DNA of 64,000 nt from Acidimicrobiaceae bacterium (GTDB lineage: Bacteria; Actinomycetota; Acidimicrobiia; Acidimicrobiales; Ilumatobacteraceae), in the NCBI GenBank assembly GCA_020637295.1, contig JACJWF010000007.1:62001-126000 (forward strand), read 5' to 3'. Shown one piece after another: positions 22,855 through 32,922 of the stretch. The translations under genes were made by a program, and so were the position numbers. The notes beneath the pieces were generated by a model. The model ran no database searches and had not been told where the DNA came from. It saw only the letters and a program-made list of their open reading frames with translations. Each line of letters opens with the position of its first letter. The stretch's first letter is position 1.

Positions 22855-22915
22855 GGCGTCAGTATCCGGGGCGAGATGCCGAGGAAACTGCTGATCTGCT
22901 GCCAGAATTGACAAG

Positions 22916-23350
22916 ATGGCAGCGGAAAACGTGGTACTCGACCGGATCGACAGCGAAATTCTCGCCATCCTGCGCGACGATGGGCGGATTCCGTACCAGA
23001 CCCTGGGAGACCGTGTGCACCTGTCGGCCAACGCCGCCGCCGAGCGGGTGCGCCGACTGGTGCGCCTCGGGGTCATCCGCACGTTCACGGTGGACATCGA
23101 TCACTCCCGGCTCGGGCGCGACCTGGAGGCAGTCATCGAGGTGCGCACGACGGATCAGGACCGCTTCCGCCGCGGTGCGCTGACCTGCCCGGAGGTCACC
23201 TGGCTGGCCTACATCACCGGCCGGGCGGACTTCCAGGTGCACGTCGCCTGTGAGGGTACGCCCGGGCTGAACGCCCTGCTGCAGCGGTTCACCCGGGAGT
23301 TCGGCGTCACCGAGACGCAGACCACGGTGGTGCTCGAACGGGCTCGCTGA
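22916..23350 (+). CDS. Lrp/AsnC-family transcriptional regulator
   Basis: A 144-residue regulator. The N-terminal winged HTH has the family pattern: LDRIDSEILAILRDDGRIPY, then LGDRVHLSANAAAERVRRL and VIRTFTVDID. The C-terminal RAM/AsnC domain from about residue 65 would bind an amino acid and drive oligomerisation. ATG start with no obvious ribosome-binding site. Divergent from the 22510 gene. Effector unknown. Confidence 0.9.
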   Translation: MAAENVVLDRIDSEILAILRDDGRIPYQTLGDRVHLSANAAAERVRRLVRLGVIRTFTVDIDHSRLGRDLEAVIEVRTTDQDRFRRGALTCPEVTWLAYITGRADFQVHVACEGTPGLNALLQRFTREFGVTETQTTVVLERAR

Positions 23351-23366
23351 TGCAGGTGTTGCCGCA

Positions 23367-23398
23367 TTAGCAGTCAAGGGTTTAGAGTGCTAGCACTC
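23367..23398. promoter_or_regulatory. CIRCE (HrcA operator) upstream of groEL
   Basis: TTAGCAGTC (23367-23375), nine bases, then GAGTGCTAG (23385-23393). This matches the CIRCE consensus TTAGCACTC-N9-GAGTGCTAA at 16 of 18 positions. The right arm is also half of a perfect 14-base palindrome GAGTGCTAGCACTC (23385-23398). It lies 62-93 bases before the groEL ATG and predicts HrcA heat-shock repression. Confidence 0.85.
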
Positions 23399-23459
23399 AC
23401 GTGCCGGGAGTGACAGCCCGGTGCGACCACCCAACCACCCCTCATCGTGGAGGAACACA

Positions 23460-25079
<1,620 letters not shown>

Positions 25080-25109
25080 GCGCAGGCTTCTGAGCGCCAG
25101 CGCTCGCTG

Positions 25110-25137
25110 AAGGCCCCGGGGTTCGCCCCGGGGCCTT
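25110..25137 (+). terminator. Rho-independent-like terminator after groEL
   Basis: AAGGCCCCGGGG, loop TTCG and CCCCGGGGCCTT: a perfect 12-bp stem with a stable TTCG tetraloop, ending TTTCC. A smaller hairpin, GAGCGC-CA-GCGCTC, lies just upstream at 25092-25105. It can also end transcription of the convergent 25145 gene. Confidence 0.85.
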
Positions 25138-25144
25138 TCCCGTT

Positions 25145-27058
25145 CTAGGCCACCGCGACCGCGGCGGTGCCGGGGAGCTCGTACTCCTCGCCGGTGGTGA
25201 GGATGATCACGACGGCGGGAGGCACCTCCGGCTGCCAGGCGAAGCCGTAGGTCAGCACCACGTAGCCGCCGTGGAGGTCGAGGTCGGCCACACCGACGCC
25301 GGCCTCGCCGAGGTCGATCGTCAGGTGCATGTCGCCGCCGGTGGTCGGCACGACGTGGAGGCTGGTGCCGTCCAGCCAGGCCAAGCGGCTGCCGTCACGG
25401 GTGATGGTGAACGCCCGCGGGCAGTCGGTGCAGTCGCCGTACGACGCGGCCACGCCGAGATCGGCAGCAGTCGGCGCCCACCCGCCGTCGAGGGCCACGG
25501 CGAAGAAGGAGCGGACCACCTCGTCGAACCGCTCACCCACCACCAGCCCGGTCTCGCTGAGGTGCAGGCGCGAACTGCCGGACTCCCAGCCGCCGAAGTC
25601 CTCGAGGACCGTCACCATCTCGCCGGTCTCGAGGTCCAGGGTGAAGAGCTCGCCCTGAGCGGACTCCAGCCCGGCGGACTGGTCGTGCTGGCGTTCCAGC
25701 AGCAGCAGCGGCCGCCCGCCGACGGTGGTCGCGTCGTGGATCGTGTACCACCCCGCCACCACGTCGCCCGCAGGGATGAGCTGGTCGAACAGGTTCACCG
25801 GCTCGGCTCCGTAGGCGGCGATCCGCAAGGGGACGGTGTCGCCCATCTCGTGCAAGCCGGGGCCACCCACGCCCGTGGCGCGCTGCGCGATCACCGAGCC
25901 GTCCGGCGCCTGCACCGCAGCAGCCATCGGCGCCGTGGTCCACACCAGGTCCACGGCCGCTGTCACGAAGTGCACGCCGCCGGCGCCAGCCACGAGCGTG
26001 GGGAAGCCGTCCTCCAGCGGGGGCACGTCGACGTCAGGGCTCGTCGTGGTGGTGCTGCCGGACGGAGCGGTGGGCGGGACCGTGGTGTCGCCGGGGTCGG
26101 CCAGCGAGATGGTCACCCGACCCGCCATCGGCACGGGGAAGGACGCCCCGGTCCGCAGGTCGAGGATCGTGCCCGGTGCGTCGGCTCGGGTGATGGCGGC
26201 GTAGTCGTCGGCCAGGTCCAGCTCGACGACGCGGGCGCCGTCCGGAATGGCGACGGTGCGCGGCTCGGTCCCGTCCGACACGACCAGGCCGTTGCCCTCC
26301 ACCCACGCCACGGTGCGACCGGAGGCGGACACGCTGAACAGCCGGGGGGCATCGTCGGCGTCGTCCAGCGGTGGCCGTACGCCGGCACCGAGGAAGGTGG
26401 AGATGTCGTACTGGCCGTCCTGTGTCAGGCGCAGGGGAGTGCGTCCACCGGCGAACAGCGTCCCCTCGCCCACCAACTGGTCAGCGCTGTAGGTCAGCCG
26501 CGTGGGCTCGCCCTCCACCGGGAACATCAAAGGTTCCGCCGGGCGAGCGCCGCCCAGCGGGTACTCGTAGACGGCCCGGAACCCGGCCCACTCGCCGCTG
26601 TACAGGGCGGTCCCGTCGGCGCCGACATCCAGCAGCCCTTCGTCGCTGACGATCGTGCCGCCGGGGAGTTGGAAGGCGACGTCGCCCTGCAGCCCGCTCT
26701 CGATGTGCGTGGTGGTGTAGCCGGTCTCGGACGGCGACACCAGATCCATCCCGCCGCCCGACGCCACGACGACGGTCAGGTCGGCGGGCCATGCTCGAGT
26801 CGCCGCGGGCGAGCCGGTGGTCGTCGTCGTGCCGTCGGCGGGGCGGACCCGTGGGTCGCTGTCGCGGACCAGCACCACCGCCGTGATCGCCGCGGCAGCG
26901 GCGGCCAGCGCGGCACCGACCCACAGCAGGCTGCGGCGTGGGCCGTGGACCCGTTGCGGCCGTGCTGCCGGCGACCGTGGCAGGGCTGGCGCGGGCGGGG
27001 CGTCCTGCACCGCGGCCGACAACATGGCCCGGATGCGGGTGTCCAGTTCGTCGTTCAT
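25145..27058 (-). CDS. Membrane-anchored protein paired with a SigE-family sigma factor
   Basis: A 637-residue protein. The first 45 residues are cytoplasmic, with a helix MNDELDTRIRAMLSAAVQD. One membrane helix lies at about 44-65. A Thr-rich stalk (TTTTTGSPAAT) leads to a large extracytoplasmic beta-rich region with repeated blade-like blocks, as expected for a beta-propeller. A second Ser/Thr/Pro spacer is near residue 345. Its ATG overlaps the stop of the sigma factor gene by 4 bases, so the two are co-translated. By position it may be the membrane partner or sensor of the sigma factor, although no zinc anti-sigma motif is visible. Confidence 0.7.
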   Translation of the reverse strand: MNDELDTRIRAMLSAAVQDAPPAPALPRSPAARPQRVHGPRRSLLWVGAALAAAAAAITAVVLVRDSDPRVRPADGTTTTTGSPAATRAWPADLTVVVASGGGMDLVSPSETGYTTTHIESGLQGDVAFQLPGGTIVSDEGLLDVGADGTALYSGEWAGFRAVYEYPLGGARPAEPLMFPVEGEPTRLTYSADQLVGEGTLFAGGRTPLRLTQDGQYDISTFLGAGVRPPLDDADDAPRLFSVSASGRTVAWVEGNGLVVSDGTEPRTVAIPDGARVVELDLADDYAAITRADAPGTILDLRTGASFPVPMAGRVTISLADPGDTTVPPTAPSGSTTTTSPDVDVPPLEDGFPTLVAGAGGVHFVTAAVDLVWTTAPMAAAVQAPDGSVIAQRATGVGGPGLHEMGDTVPLRIAAYGAEPVNLFDQLIPAGDVVAGWYTIHDATTVGGRPLLLLERQHDQSAGLESAQGELFTLDLETGEMVTVLEDFGGWESGSSRLHLSETGLVVGERFDEVVRSFFAVALDGGWAPTAADLGVAASYGDCTDCPRAFTITRDGSRLAWLDGTSLHVVPTTGGDMHLTIDLGEAGVGVADLDLHGGYVVLTYGFAWQPEVPPAVVIILTTGEEYELPGTAAVAVA

Positions 27059-27519
27059 GACAGCACGCTCCTCAGGGTCTCCCGGGCGCGGGCGAGCTGC
27101 TTGCGCACGCTGCCCTCGCCGACGTCCAGCAGGTCGGCGACCTGGGCGGGCGTCAGGTCCTCCCAGTACGTGAGGAAGACCACCGCCCGCTGTTGCGGGC
27201 TGAGGGCGGCGAGCGCGCGGTGGGCGTCGACTGACGGCTCGCGGTCCCGCGCCGGTTCAACGATGGCGGCCCGGCGTTCCCGGGTCGTTCGGCGGGCGTC
27301 GCTGCGCCGCACGGACTGGGCGCGGTGGAGCACGGCCCGGAACAGGTAGGCCCGCGGGTTGGCGACGTCGCGCCAGCCGGGTGTGCGGAAGGCGGCCAGG
27401 ACGGCGTCGGTCACCACGTCCGGGGCGTCGGCCGGGCCCACCAGCACGGTGGCGTAGCGGGTCAGCTCGTCGGCGTGGCGGCGGTAGATCGCGACGTCGT
27501 CGTCCACGATGGTCATCAT
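27055..27519 (-). CDS. SigE-family ECF RNA polymerase sigma factor
   Basis: A 154-residue sigma factor. Region 2 covers about residues 8-70 (IYRRHADELTRYATVLVG, then NPRAYLFRAVLHRAQSVRR). Region 4 covers about 100-150 (LSPQQRAVVFLTYWEDLTPA, then VGEGSVRKQLARARETL). It fits the actinobacterial SigE-like ECF subgroup. It begins with two consecutive ATG codons and overlaps the membrane partner gene. A 10-bp hairpin lies upstream at 27561-27598. Confidence 0.9.
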   Translation of the reverse strand: MMTIVDDDVAIYRRHADELTRYATVLVGPADAPDVVTDAVLAAFRTPGWRDVANPRAYLFRAVLHRAQSVRRSDARRTTRERRAAIVEPARDREPSVDAHRALAALSPQQRAVVFLTYWEDLTPAQVADLLDVGEGSVRKQLARARETLRSVLS

Positions 27520-27560
27520 CGCCCCTGTGACGCCACCGCCCCCGCCACCGGGTGACAGTT

Positions 27561-27598
27561 GGAGGGTTTCGTGATCACCTCCGAGCCGGAAACCCTCC
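27561..27598. promoter_or_regulatory. 10-bp inverted repeat between moaD-like and sigE-like genes
   Basis: GGAGGGTTTC (27561-27570) and GAAACCCTCC (27589-27598) pair perfectly around an 18-base loop that itself contains TGATCA. It starts 8 bases after the MoaD-like stop and lies 42 bases upstream of the sigma factor. It may be a terminator without T-run or a regulatory dyad. Confidence 0.5.
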
Positions 27599-27606
27599 GA
27601 CCCGGG

Positions 27607-27882
27607 TCAGCCGCCGGCGACGGCGGGGATGATGCTGACGGTCTCTCCGGCGGGGACCGGGGTGTCCAGGCCCTGGAGGTAGCGGACGTCGTCGTCGGCG
27701 ACGAACAGGTTGACGAACTTGCGCAGCGCGCCGTCCTCGTCCAGCAGGCGGTCCCTGAAGCCCGGGTGGGCGGCGTCGAGGTTGGTGATGACGTCCGCCA
27801 GCGTGGCGCCCTCGACCTGCACGGTGGAGGCGCCACCGGCCATCGGGCGAAGGGTGGTGGGGATGCGAACGGTCACTGCCAT
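27607..27882 (-). CDS. MoaD/ThiS-family sulfur carrier-like protein
   Basis: A 91-residue ubiquitin-fold protein. It has the beta-grasp pattern (MAVTVRIPTTLRPMAGG start, VEGATLADVITNLDAAHPGF helix, VNLFVADDDVRYLQGLDTPV) and ends PAVAGG. The C-terminal Gly-Gly is what an E1-like enzyme adenylates and thiocarboxylates. No MoeB/ThiF partner is adjacent. It may serve molybdopterin, cysteine or thiamine synthesis or protein tagging; undecided. The start two codons inside the longest frame is chosen. Confidence 0.83.
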   Translation of the reverse strand: MAVTVRIPTTLRPMAGGASTVQVEGATLADVITNLDAAHPGFRDRLLDEDGALRKFVNLFVADDDVRYLQGLDTPVPAGETVSIIPAVAGG

Positions 27883-27956
27883 GGGCAATACGCTACCGAA
27901 CCGGTCGGGATTTCAGGCAGTTCGCCGGCTGGTTGCTGGCGCCGTGCGGGCGAACG

Positions 27957-29405
27957 TCACGCCGGTGCGATCGACGGCCACGGGGCAGCGGCCTCCAGCT
28001 GGGCGGCCACCCGCACCAGCACGTCCTCCCGCCCGTGCGCGGCGACCAGCTGCACGCCCACCGGCAGGCCGTCTGGCGTGCGGTGCAGCGGCAGGCTGAC
28101 GGCCGGCTGGCCGGTGACGTTGAACTGGGCGGTGAACAGCAGCAGCTCGCCGACCCGGCGGCCACCTTCCGGCCCGGCGAGGTAGCCGATCGGCGGAGGC
28201 GGGGTGGCGATGACCGGGGTGACCAGGAGGTCGAACCCGTGCGGATGCCCCTCACCCTCGGGGTGCCACCAGCGCAGCATGTCGCGCACCCACAGGTGCT
28301 GGCCGTGCACGGCGGCGAGGTAGTCGGCGGCGCTGATGCTCCGGCCCATCTCGGCGAACAGCAGGTTGTCCGGCTCCAGGTCGTCCTCCCCGGCCGGCCG
28401 GCCCAGGATCGATTCCAGCTCGTTCAGGTCGTTCAACGTGCAGGCCGCGATGACCGTGAGGTACCGGCGGGGAAACTCAGGGTCGGCCAGCGCGGCCGGT
28501 GCCGACACCTCCACATGGTGACCCAGCCCCTCCAGCAACCTCGCCGCCTGCTCCACGCCGGCGATGCACTCGGCGTCCACGGCCCCGCCCATCGCCACCC
28601 CGCTGAGCACGCCGATGCGCAGCCGCCCCGGCGGCACGCCCACCTCGTCGGCCAGTGGCCGTTGCAGCGCAGGGGCCACGTACAGGTCGCCCGGCTCGTA
28701 GCCGGCGACGGCGTCCAGCACGGCGGCCGCGTCGCGCACGCTGCGGGTGACGGCACCGTCGATCGTGGCGCCCGCCCAGCTCTCACCGGAATCCGGCCCG
28801 GCGCTGACCCGGCCGCGCGTCGGCTTCAGGCCGACCAGCCCGCACTCGCTGGCCGGGATGCGGATCGAGCCACCGCCGTCGTTGGCGTGCCCGACGGCCA
28901 CGATGCCCGCGGCGACCGCGGCCGCCGACCCACCGGACGAGCCGCCGGTGGAATGGTCGAGGTTCCACGGGTTGCGGCTCGGCCCGTAGGCCAGCGGCTC
29001 GGTGGTGATGGTGCTGCCCCATTCCGGCGTATTGGTCCGCCCGATGGCCACGAACCCGGCATGGCGGAACCGGCGGTACAGGAAGCTGTCGTGCGGGGCC
29101 CGGTAGTCGATGCCCTTCAGTGCCCGGGTGCCCATGTGGTGCGGCTCCCCGCCGATCGCGCACTGGAGGTCCTTCACCACCATCGGCACGCCGGTGAACG
29201 GCCCGCCGCGGCCCGTGTCCGTCGCCGCGGCCTCGGCCAGCGCGGCCTCGAAGCGGGGGTGGATGATGGCGTTGATCGCCGGGTTGCGCTGCCCGGCGGC
29301 GTCGATGGCGGCGCCCACCAGTTCGCCCGGCGTGACCTCGCCGCGGCGGACCAGTTCGGCCTGACCGGTTGCGTCGAGGGCGAGCGCGTCGTCGAGGTGT
29401 CCCAT
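27957..29405 (-). CDS. Amidase-signature family hydrolase
   Basis: A 482-residue amidase. The Ser-cisSer-Lys triad is visible: Lys78 in PMVVKDL, the GGSSGGSAAA motif at 154-163 and nucleophile Ser180 in DGGGSIRIPASECG. Family members hydrolyse amides from small nitriles-derived amides to peptides and Glu-tRNA. No GatB/GatC genes are nearby, so a free amidase is more likely than GatA. Its start is 54 bases from the divergent glycerate kinase. Substrate unknown. Confidence 0.88.
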   Translation of the reverse strand: MGHLDDALALDATGQAELVRRGEVTPGELVGAAIDAAGQRNPAINAIIHPRFEAALAEAAATDTGRGGPFTGVPMVVKDLQCAIGGEPHHMGTRALKGIDYRAPHDSFLYRRFRHAGFVAIGRTNTPEWGSTITTEPLAYGPSRNPWNLDHSTGGSSGGSAAAVAAGIVAVGHANDGGGSIRIPASECGLVGLKPTRGRVSAGPDSGESWAGATIDGAVTRSVRDAAAVLDAVAGYEPGDLYVAPALQRPLADEVGVPPGRLRIGVLSGVAMGGAVDAECIAGVEQAARLLEGLGHHVEVSAPAALADPEFPRRYLTVIAACTLNDLNELESILGRPAGEDDLEPDNLLFAEMGRSISAADYLAAVHGQHLWVRDMLRWWHPEGEGHPHGFDLLVTPVIATPPPPIGYLAGPEGGRRVGELLLFTAQFNVTGQPAVSLPLHRTPDGLPVGVQLVAAHGREDVLVRVAAQLEAAAPWPSIAPA

Positions 29406-29459
29406 GGTGCGAACCCTACGCGGTCCCCGGTGGGCCTGTGCCCTCCTAGCCTTGACCCG

Positions 29460-30458
29460 ATGCGAGTGCTGGCCGCGGTGGACAAGTTCAAGGGCACTGC
29501 CACCGCCGCCGAGGTGGCGGCGGCCATCGGCCACGCCTGCTGGGAGCTCGGCCACGAGTGCGTCGAACTGCCGGTGGCCGACGGGGGTGAGGGCACGCTG
29601 GAGGCGCTCGGCGGTGCCAACCGCACCAGCACCGTCACCGGCCCGCTGGGCGACCCGGTGCAGGCGGAGTGGCGGCTGCACCGTGGGACGGCCGTCATCG
29701 AGATGGCCCGCGCCTCCGGCCTGACGCTCGTGGGTGGTGCCGAGGGCAACGACGCCATGGCCGCCACGACCACGGGCACGGGCGAGCTGATCGACCAGGC
29801 ACTGGACCTCGGGGTGAAGCGGATCATCGTCTGCCTCGGCGGGTCCGCCACGACGGACGGCGGCCTCGGCTGCGTGCGGGCGATCACCTCCCCGCACCGC
29901 CTCCGCGCCGTCCAGTTGCTGGTGGCGTGCGACGTGCAGACGCGCTTCCTCGACGCCGCCCCTGTCTTCGCCCCGCAGAAGGGCGCCACACCCGCGCAGG
30001 TGGACCTGCTGCGCAACCGGCTGGAGCGCGTCGCCCAGATGTACCAGGAGCAGTTCGGCCACGACGTGTGGGACGTGCCCGGCTCCGGTGCCGCCGGCGG
30101 GTTGGCCGGTGGGCTGGTGGCACTGGGCGGGCGCCTGCTGCCCGGCTTCGACCTGGTCGCCGACGAGGTGGACCTGCACGACCACATCGTCGCCGCCGAC
30201 CTGGTGATCACCGGCGAGGGCTACCTGGACGAGCAGAGCTTCGAGGGCAAGGTGGTCGGTGGGATGCAGGCCTGGTGCGAGGACGCCGGGGTGCCCGTGG
30301 CGGCCATCGTTGGCGACGCCGCGCCGGAGGTCGCCGCTCGCATCCGCCACCGCTCGATCACCGCGGACCATGGTGCCGAGCGGGCACTCAGGGAACCGCT
30401 GTGGTGCATCGAGCACTCAACGTCAACCCTGCTGCGGGAGGTCGCCGGGGTCCGGTGA
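29460..30458 (+). CDS. Glycerate kinase (GlxK family)
   Basis: A 332-residue kinase that phosphorylates D-glycerate. Family blocks are present: VLAAVDKFKGTATAAEVAAA, PVADGGEGTLEALGG, IVCLGGSATTDGGLGC, PGSGAAGGLAGGLVALGGRL and ITGEGYLDEQSFEGKV. It is about 40-50 residues shorter than typical GlxK (about 375), mainly in the region after GGSATTDGG, but all motifs are kept. It is followed after 31 bases by an amidohydrolase gene in the same direction. Confidence 0.9.
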   Translation: MRVLAAVDKFKGTATAAEVAAAIGHACWELGHECVELPVADGGEGTLEALGGANRTSTVTGPLGDPVQAEWRLHRGTAVIEMARASGLTLVGGAEGNDAMAATTTGTGELIDQALDLGVKRIIVCLGGSATTDGGLGCVRAITSPHRLRAVQLLVACDVQTRFLDAAPVFAPQKGATPAQVDLLRNRLERVAQMYQEQFGHDVWDVPGSGAAGGLAGGLVALGGRLLPGFDLVADEVDLHDHIVAADLVITGEGYLDEQSFEGKVVGGMQAWCEDAGVPVAAIVGDAAPEVAARIRHRSITADHGAERALREPLWCIEHSTSTLLREVAGVR

Positions 30459-30489
30459 TCGGCCCGGGAGGTGTGGCAAGGTGGCCGTC

Positions 30490-31863
30490 ATGGACCCCGC
30501 CACGGAGCCCGCCGACCCGACTGCCCCGGCCGACCTGGCCATCGTCAACTGCACCGCCCTCGTGGGCACCACCACGCCGCGGGCGCAGTTCGCCCCCGGC
30601 GCCACCATCGAGATCCGCGACGGCCGCCTCAGCCGCATCGACGCCAACCCGCTGGAGCCCGTGCGCGCCCGGGAGGTCATCGACGCCCGGGGCATGGTCG
30701 CGATGCCCGGCCTGATCAACACCCACTCCCACGCGGCCATGACGTTCCTGCGCGGTGCGGCCGAGGACGTGGCGGTGTCCGCCTGGTTCAACGACTACAT
30801 CTGGCCGATGGAGGTCAACGTCGGCGAGCGCGATGTGTACCTCGGCACGATGGTGGCTGCTGCGGAGATGATCGAGTGCGGCGTCACGACGTTCGCCGAC
30901 CACTACTTCTTCATGGACGAGGCGGCGCGGGCGGTGGTGGACAGCGGCCTTCGGGCCAACCTCGGCTCCGCCTTCTTCAGCACCCAGGGCGACGACGGCC
31001 TGGCGGACTCCGTCGCGTTCGCCGAGCGGTGGTCAGGGGCTGCCGGCGGGCGGATCACCACCTGCATCGCCCCGCACGCCCCGTACACGGTGAACGACCA
31101 GCACCTCCGCCGGGCGGCCGACGAGGCCCGGCGCCTGGGGGTGAAGGTCCACCTCCATGCCTCGGAGGACATCGCCCAGGCGCGTTCCAGCATCACTTCC
31201 CGGGGGCTCACGCCGATCCAGGTCCTCGACGAGACGGGCGTGCTGGACGCCGGCACGATCATCGCCCACGGCAACGGGATCGTCGACGACGACATCCCCG
31301 TCCTGGCCCGCTACCGCGACCGCGTCGGTGTCACCCACGGGCCGAAGGGCTACTTCAAGTTCGCGCTCGGCCCGATCACGCCGATCGCCGCGCTGCGGGC
31401 TGCCGGTGTGCCGGTCGGGTACTGCACCGATGGTGTGGCCAGCAACAACACCATGGACATCCTCGAGTCCATGCGCGTCGCGGCCATCACCCAGAAGCAG
31501 ATCGCCGGCGACGCCACCTACTTCAACGCCGGCATGGCGCTGGACATCGCCGGACCCGGCTCGGCAGCGGTGCTCGGGCAGCGCGGCGCGCTGGGGGAGT
31601 TGACGGTCGGCGCCCACGCCGACGTCATCCTTGTGGACCTGGACGGCTTCCACTGCCAGCCGGTGCACGATGTTGCCGCCGCGCTGGTGTACTCGGTTCA
31701 GCCCAGTGACGTGCGCACCACCATCGTCGGCGGTCGGGTGCTGATGCGTGACCGCCAGTTGCTGACGATCGAGCGCGAGCCGCTGCTGGCGGAGTTCCGC
31801 CTGCGGTCCAAGGAGATCACCGACCGCACCCACGGCCGGAGCATCCAGGACTACACGCCGTAG
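30490..31863 (+). CDS. Amidohydrolase, SAH/MTA deaminase-like (TrzA/AtzA type)
   Basis: A 457-residue amidohydrolase. Metal-binding motifs are in place: NTHSHAAM (HxH), VHLHASED, IIAHGNG and YCTDGVASNNTMDILE (Asp). An N-terminal composite beta domain and the C-terminal ADVILVDLDG segment flank the barrel. The family deaminates adenosine-type compounds, guanine or triazines. The usual SNxKLASG block reads GYFKFALG, a change near the substrate pocket, so specificity is uncertain. ATG 30490 is chosen; GTG 30481 is possible. Confidence 0.85.
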   Translation: MDPATEPADPTAPADLAIVNCTALVGTTTPRAQFAPGATIEIRDGRLSRIDANPLEPVRAREVIDARGMVAMPGLINTHSHAAMTFLRGAAEDVAVSAWFNDYIWPMEVNVGERDVYLGTMVAAAEMIECGVTTFADHYFFMDEAARAVVDSGLRANLGSAFFSTQGDDGLADSVAFAERWSGAAGGRITTCIAPHAPYTVNDQHLRRAADEARRLGVKVHLHASEDIAQARSSITSRGLTPIQVLDETGVLDAGTIIAHGNGIVDDDIPVLARYRDRVGVTHGPKGYFKFALGPITPIAALRAAGVPVGYCTDGVASNNTMDILESMRVAAITQKQIAGDATYFNAGMALDIAGPGSAAVLGQRGALGELTVGAHADVILVDLDGFHCQPVHDVAAALVYSVQPSDVRTTIVGGRVLMRDRQLLTIEREPLLAEFRLRSKEITDRTHGRSIQDYTP

Positions 31864-31873
31864 GCGCGCGGGT

Positions 31874-32521
31874 TCAGGCGCCGGCCGACGTGGGGGGTGC
31901 CGTGGTGCCCGTGGTGGACTTGCCGGCGATCTGGTCCAGCGTCTTGCCGGCCGTGTCGTCGCCCAGCAGCACCAGCACACCCGTGCCCTCCGGGTAGACC
32001 CCGGCCTCGTTGGGCACTGGGTTGGCCTTCACCTCGGGCGTCAGCCCACCCAGCGTGCGGGCGACGGACTCGGCGACCGCTTGTGCGTTGGCGTCCGTGG
32101 AGTCGTACACCACCTGCGTGGTGGCGAGCTTGGCCTGGGTGGGCGAGCAGTTGGTGGCCTCGGCCATCAGGAAGCCGATGCCGGACAGCGCCGTGGTCAT
32201 CTTGCCGGCCGCGCCGTTCTGCGTGCTGCAGTTGGCCACCTGCACCTTGGTGCCGGTGGTGACGAGCGGCGGCTCCGTCGTGGTGGGGGGCAGGGTGATC
32301 GACGTGGTGGTGGCGTTGGGGTCGATCGAGGTGGTGGTGGTTGCCGCCGTGCCGCCGTTGCCGCCGCCAGGGCTCGACGACGAGTCGCTGTCGTTCATCT
32401 TGCGGAGGATGAGGAACCCGAGGATGAGCGCCACCGCCGTGATGACGAGTGCCACCGCCGACCCGACGGGGCCGTTGCTGCCCGTGGTCCGTGAGGGACG
32501 GCCCGCGTTGTCGTTGCTCAT
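31874..32521 (-). CDS. LytR_C-domain membrane protein (VirR-like)
   Basis: A 215-residue protein with a short cytoplasmic N-terminus, one membrane helix (about residues 23-42), a Ser/Gly/Thr-rich stalk and a LytR C-terminal domain (about 90-195; KVQVANCSTQNGAAGKMTTAL, then VVYDSTDANAQAVAESVA). It lies just downstream of a DUF3263 gene. The same order occurs in mycobacteria, where Rv0430 (DUF3263) precedes Rv0431 (VirR, an envelope protein that affects vesicle release). Function here is inferred from that synteny. Confidence 0.83.
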   Translation of the reverse strand: MSNDNAGRPSRTTGSNGPVGSAVALVITAVALILGFLILRKMNDSDSSSSPGGGNGGTAATTTTSIDPNATTTSITLPPTTTEPPLVTTGTKVQVANCSTQNGAAGKMTTALSGIGFLMAEATNCSPTQAKLATTQVVYDSTDANAQAVAESVARTLGGLTPEVKANPVPNEAGVYPEGTGVLVLLGDDTAGKTLDQIAGKSTTGTTAPPTSAGA

Positions 32522-32552
32522 GGTGGCTCCTCTGGTTCTGAGTGGCCGGACG

Positions 32553-32837
32553 TCAGGCCTGTTCGCCGGCAGCCGCGCCATCGATGAGCGCCCGGCGGCG
32601 GCGCTCGCGGTGACGGCGGAGGCGGCGAACCACCAGCGGGTCGGCGAGCAAGGCCGCCGGATGATCGATCACCCGGTTGAGTTCGAGATTGTAGTCCTCC
32701 ACGGAACAGCCGAATCGCGCGCGGATGGCCTGATGGCGGTCTTCGTCCAGCGTGAACCACGTGGCCTCGAACTCGATGATCGCGAGGTCGCGTTCGCTGA
32801 GGGGCTGTGCGTCGGTGGGGAGGTCGGTGGCACTCAT
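32553..32837 (-). CDS. DUF3263-family small protein
   Basis: A 94-residue protein with LSERDLAIIEFEATWFTLDEDRHQAIRARFG, the DUF3263 signature, then ALLADPLVVRRLRRHRERRRRA. It looks like a small HTH-like or basic protein that may bind nucleic acid. It precedes the VirR-like gene by 31 bases, as in mycobacteria. Molecular role unknown. Divergent from uridine kinase. Confidence 0.85.
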   Translation of the reverse strand: MSATDLPTDAQPLSERDLAIIEFEATWFTLDEDRHQAIRARFGCSVEDYNLELNRVIDHPAALLADPLVVRRLRRHRERRRRALIDGAAAGEQA

Positions 32838-32922
32838 GGCGCCCACAGCCTGCCCCGCGGCGGGCCCGGCGACCAAGCATCGAACACGTGTGCGCCGGGC
32901 GCGGCGAGTAGCGTGGCGCCCC

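Noticed and set aside
20083..22911. 942-codon open frame on the plus strand across three genes
   Set aside because: It crosses the aquaporin, FAD oxidoreductase and a hypothetical gene in non-coding frames. It is open only because of high GC content.
27957..29405. GatA subunit of Glu-tRNA amidotransferase
   Set aside because: The amidase signature is shared, but GatB and GatC are not nearby and the sequence lacks the usual GatA context.
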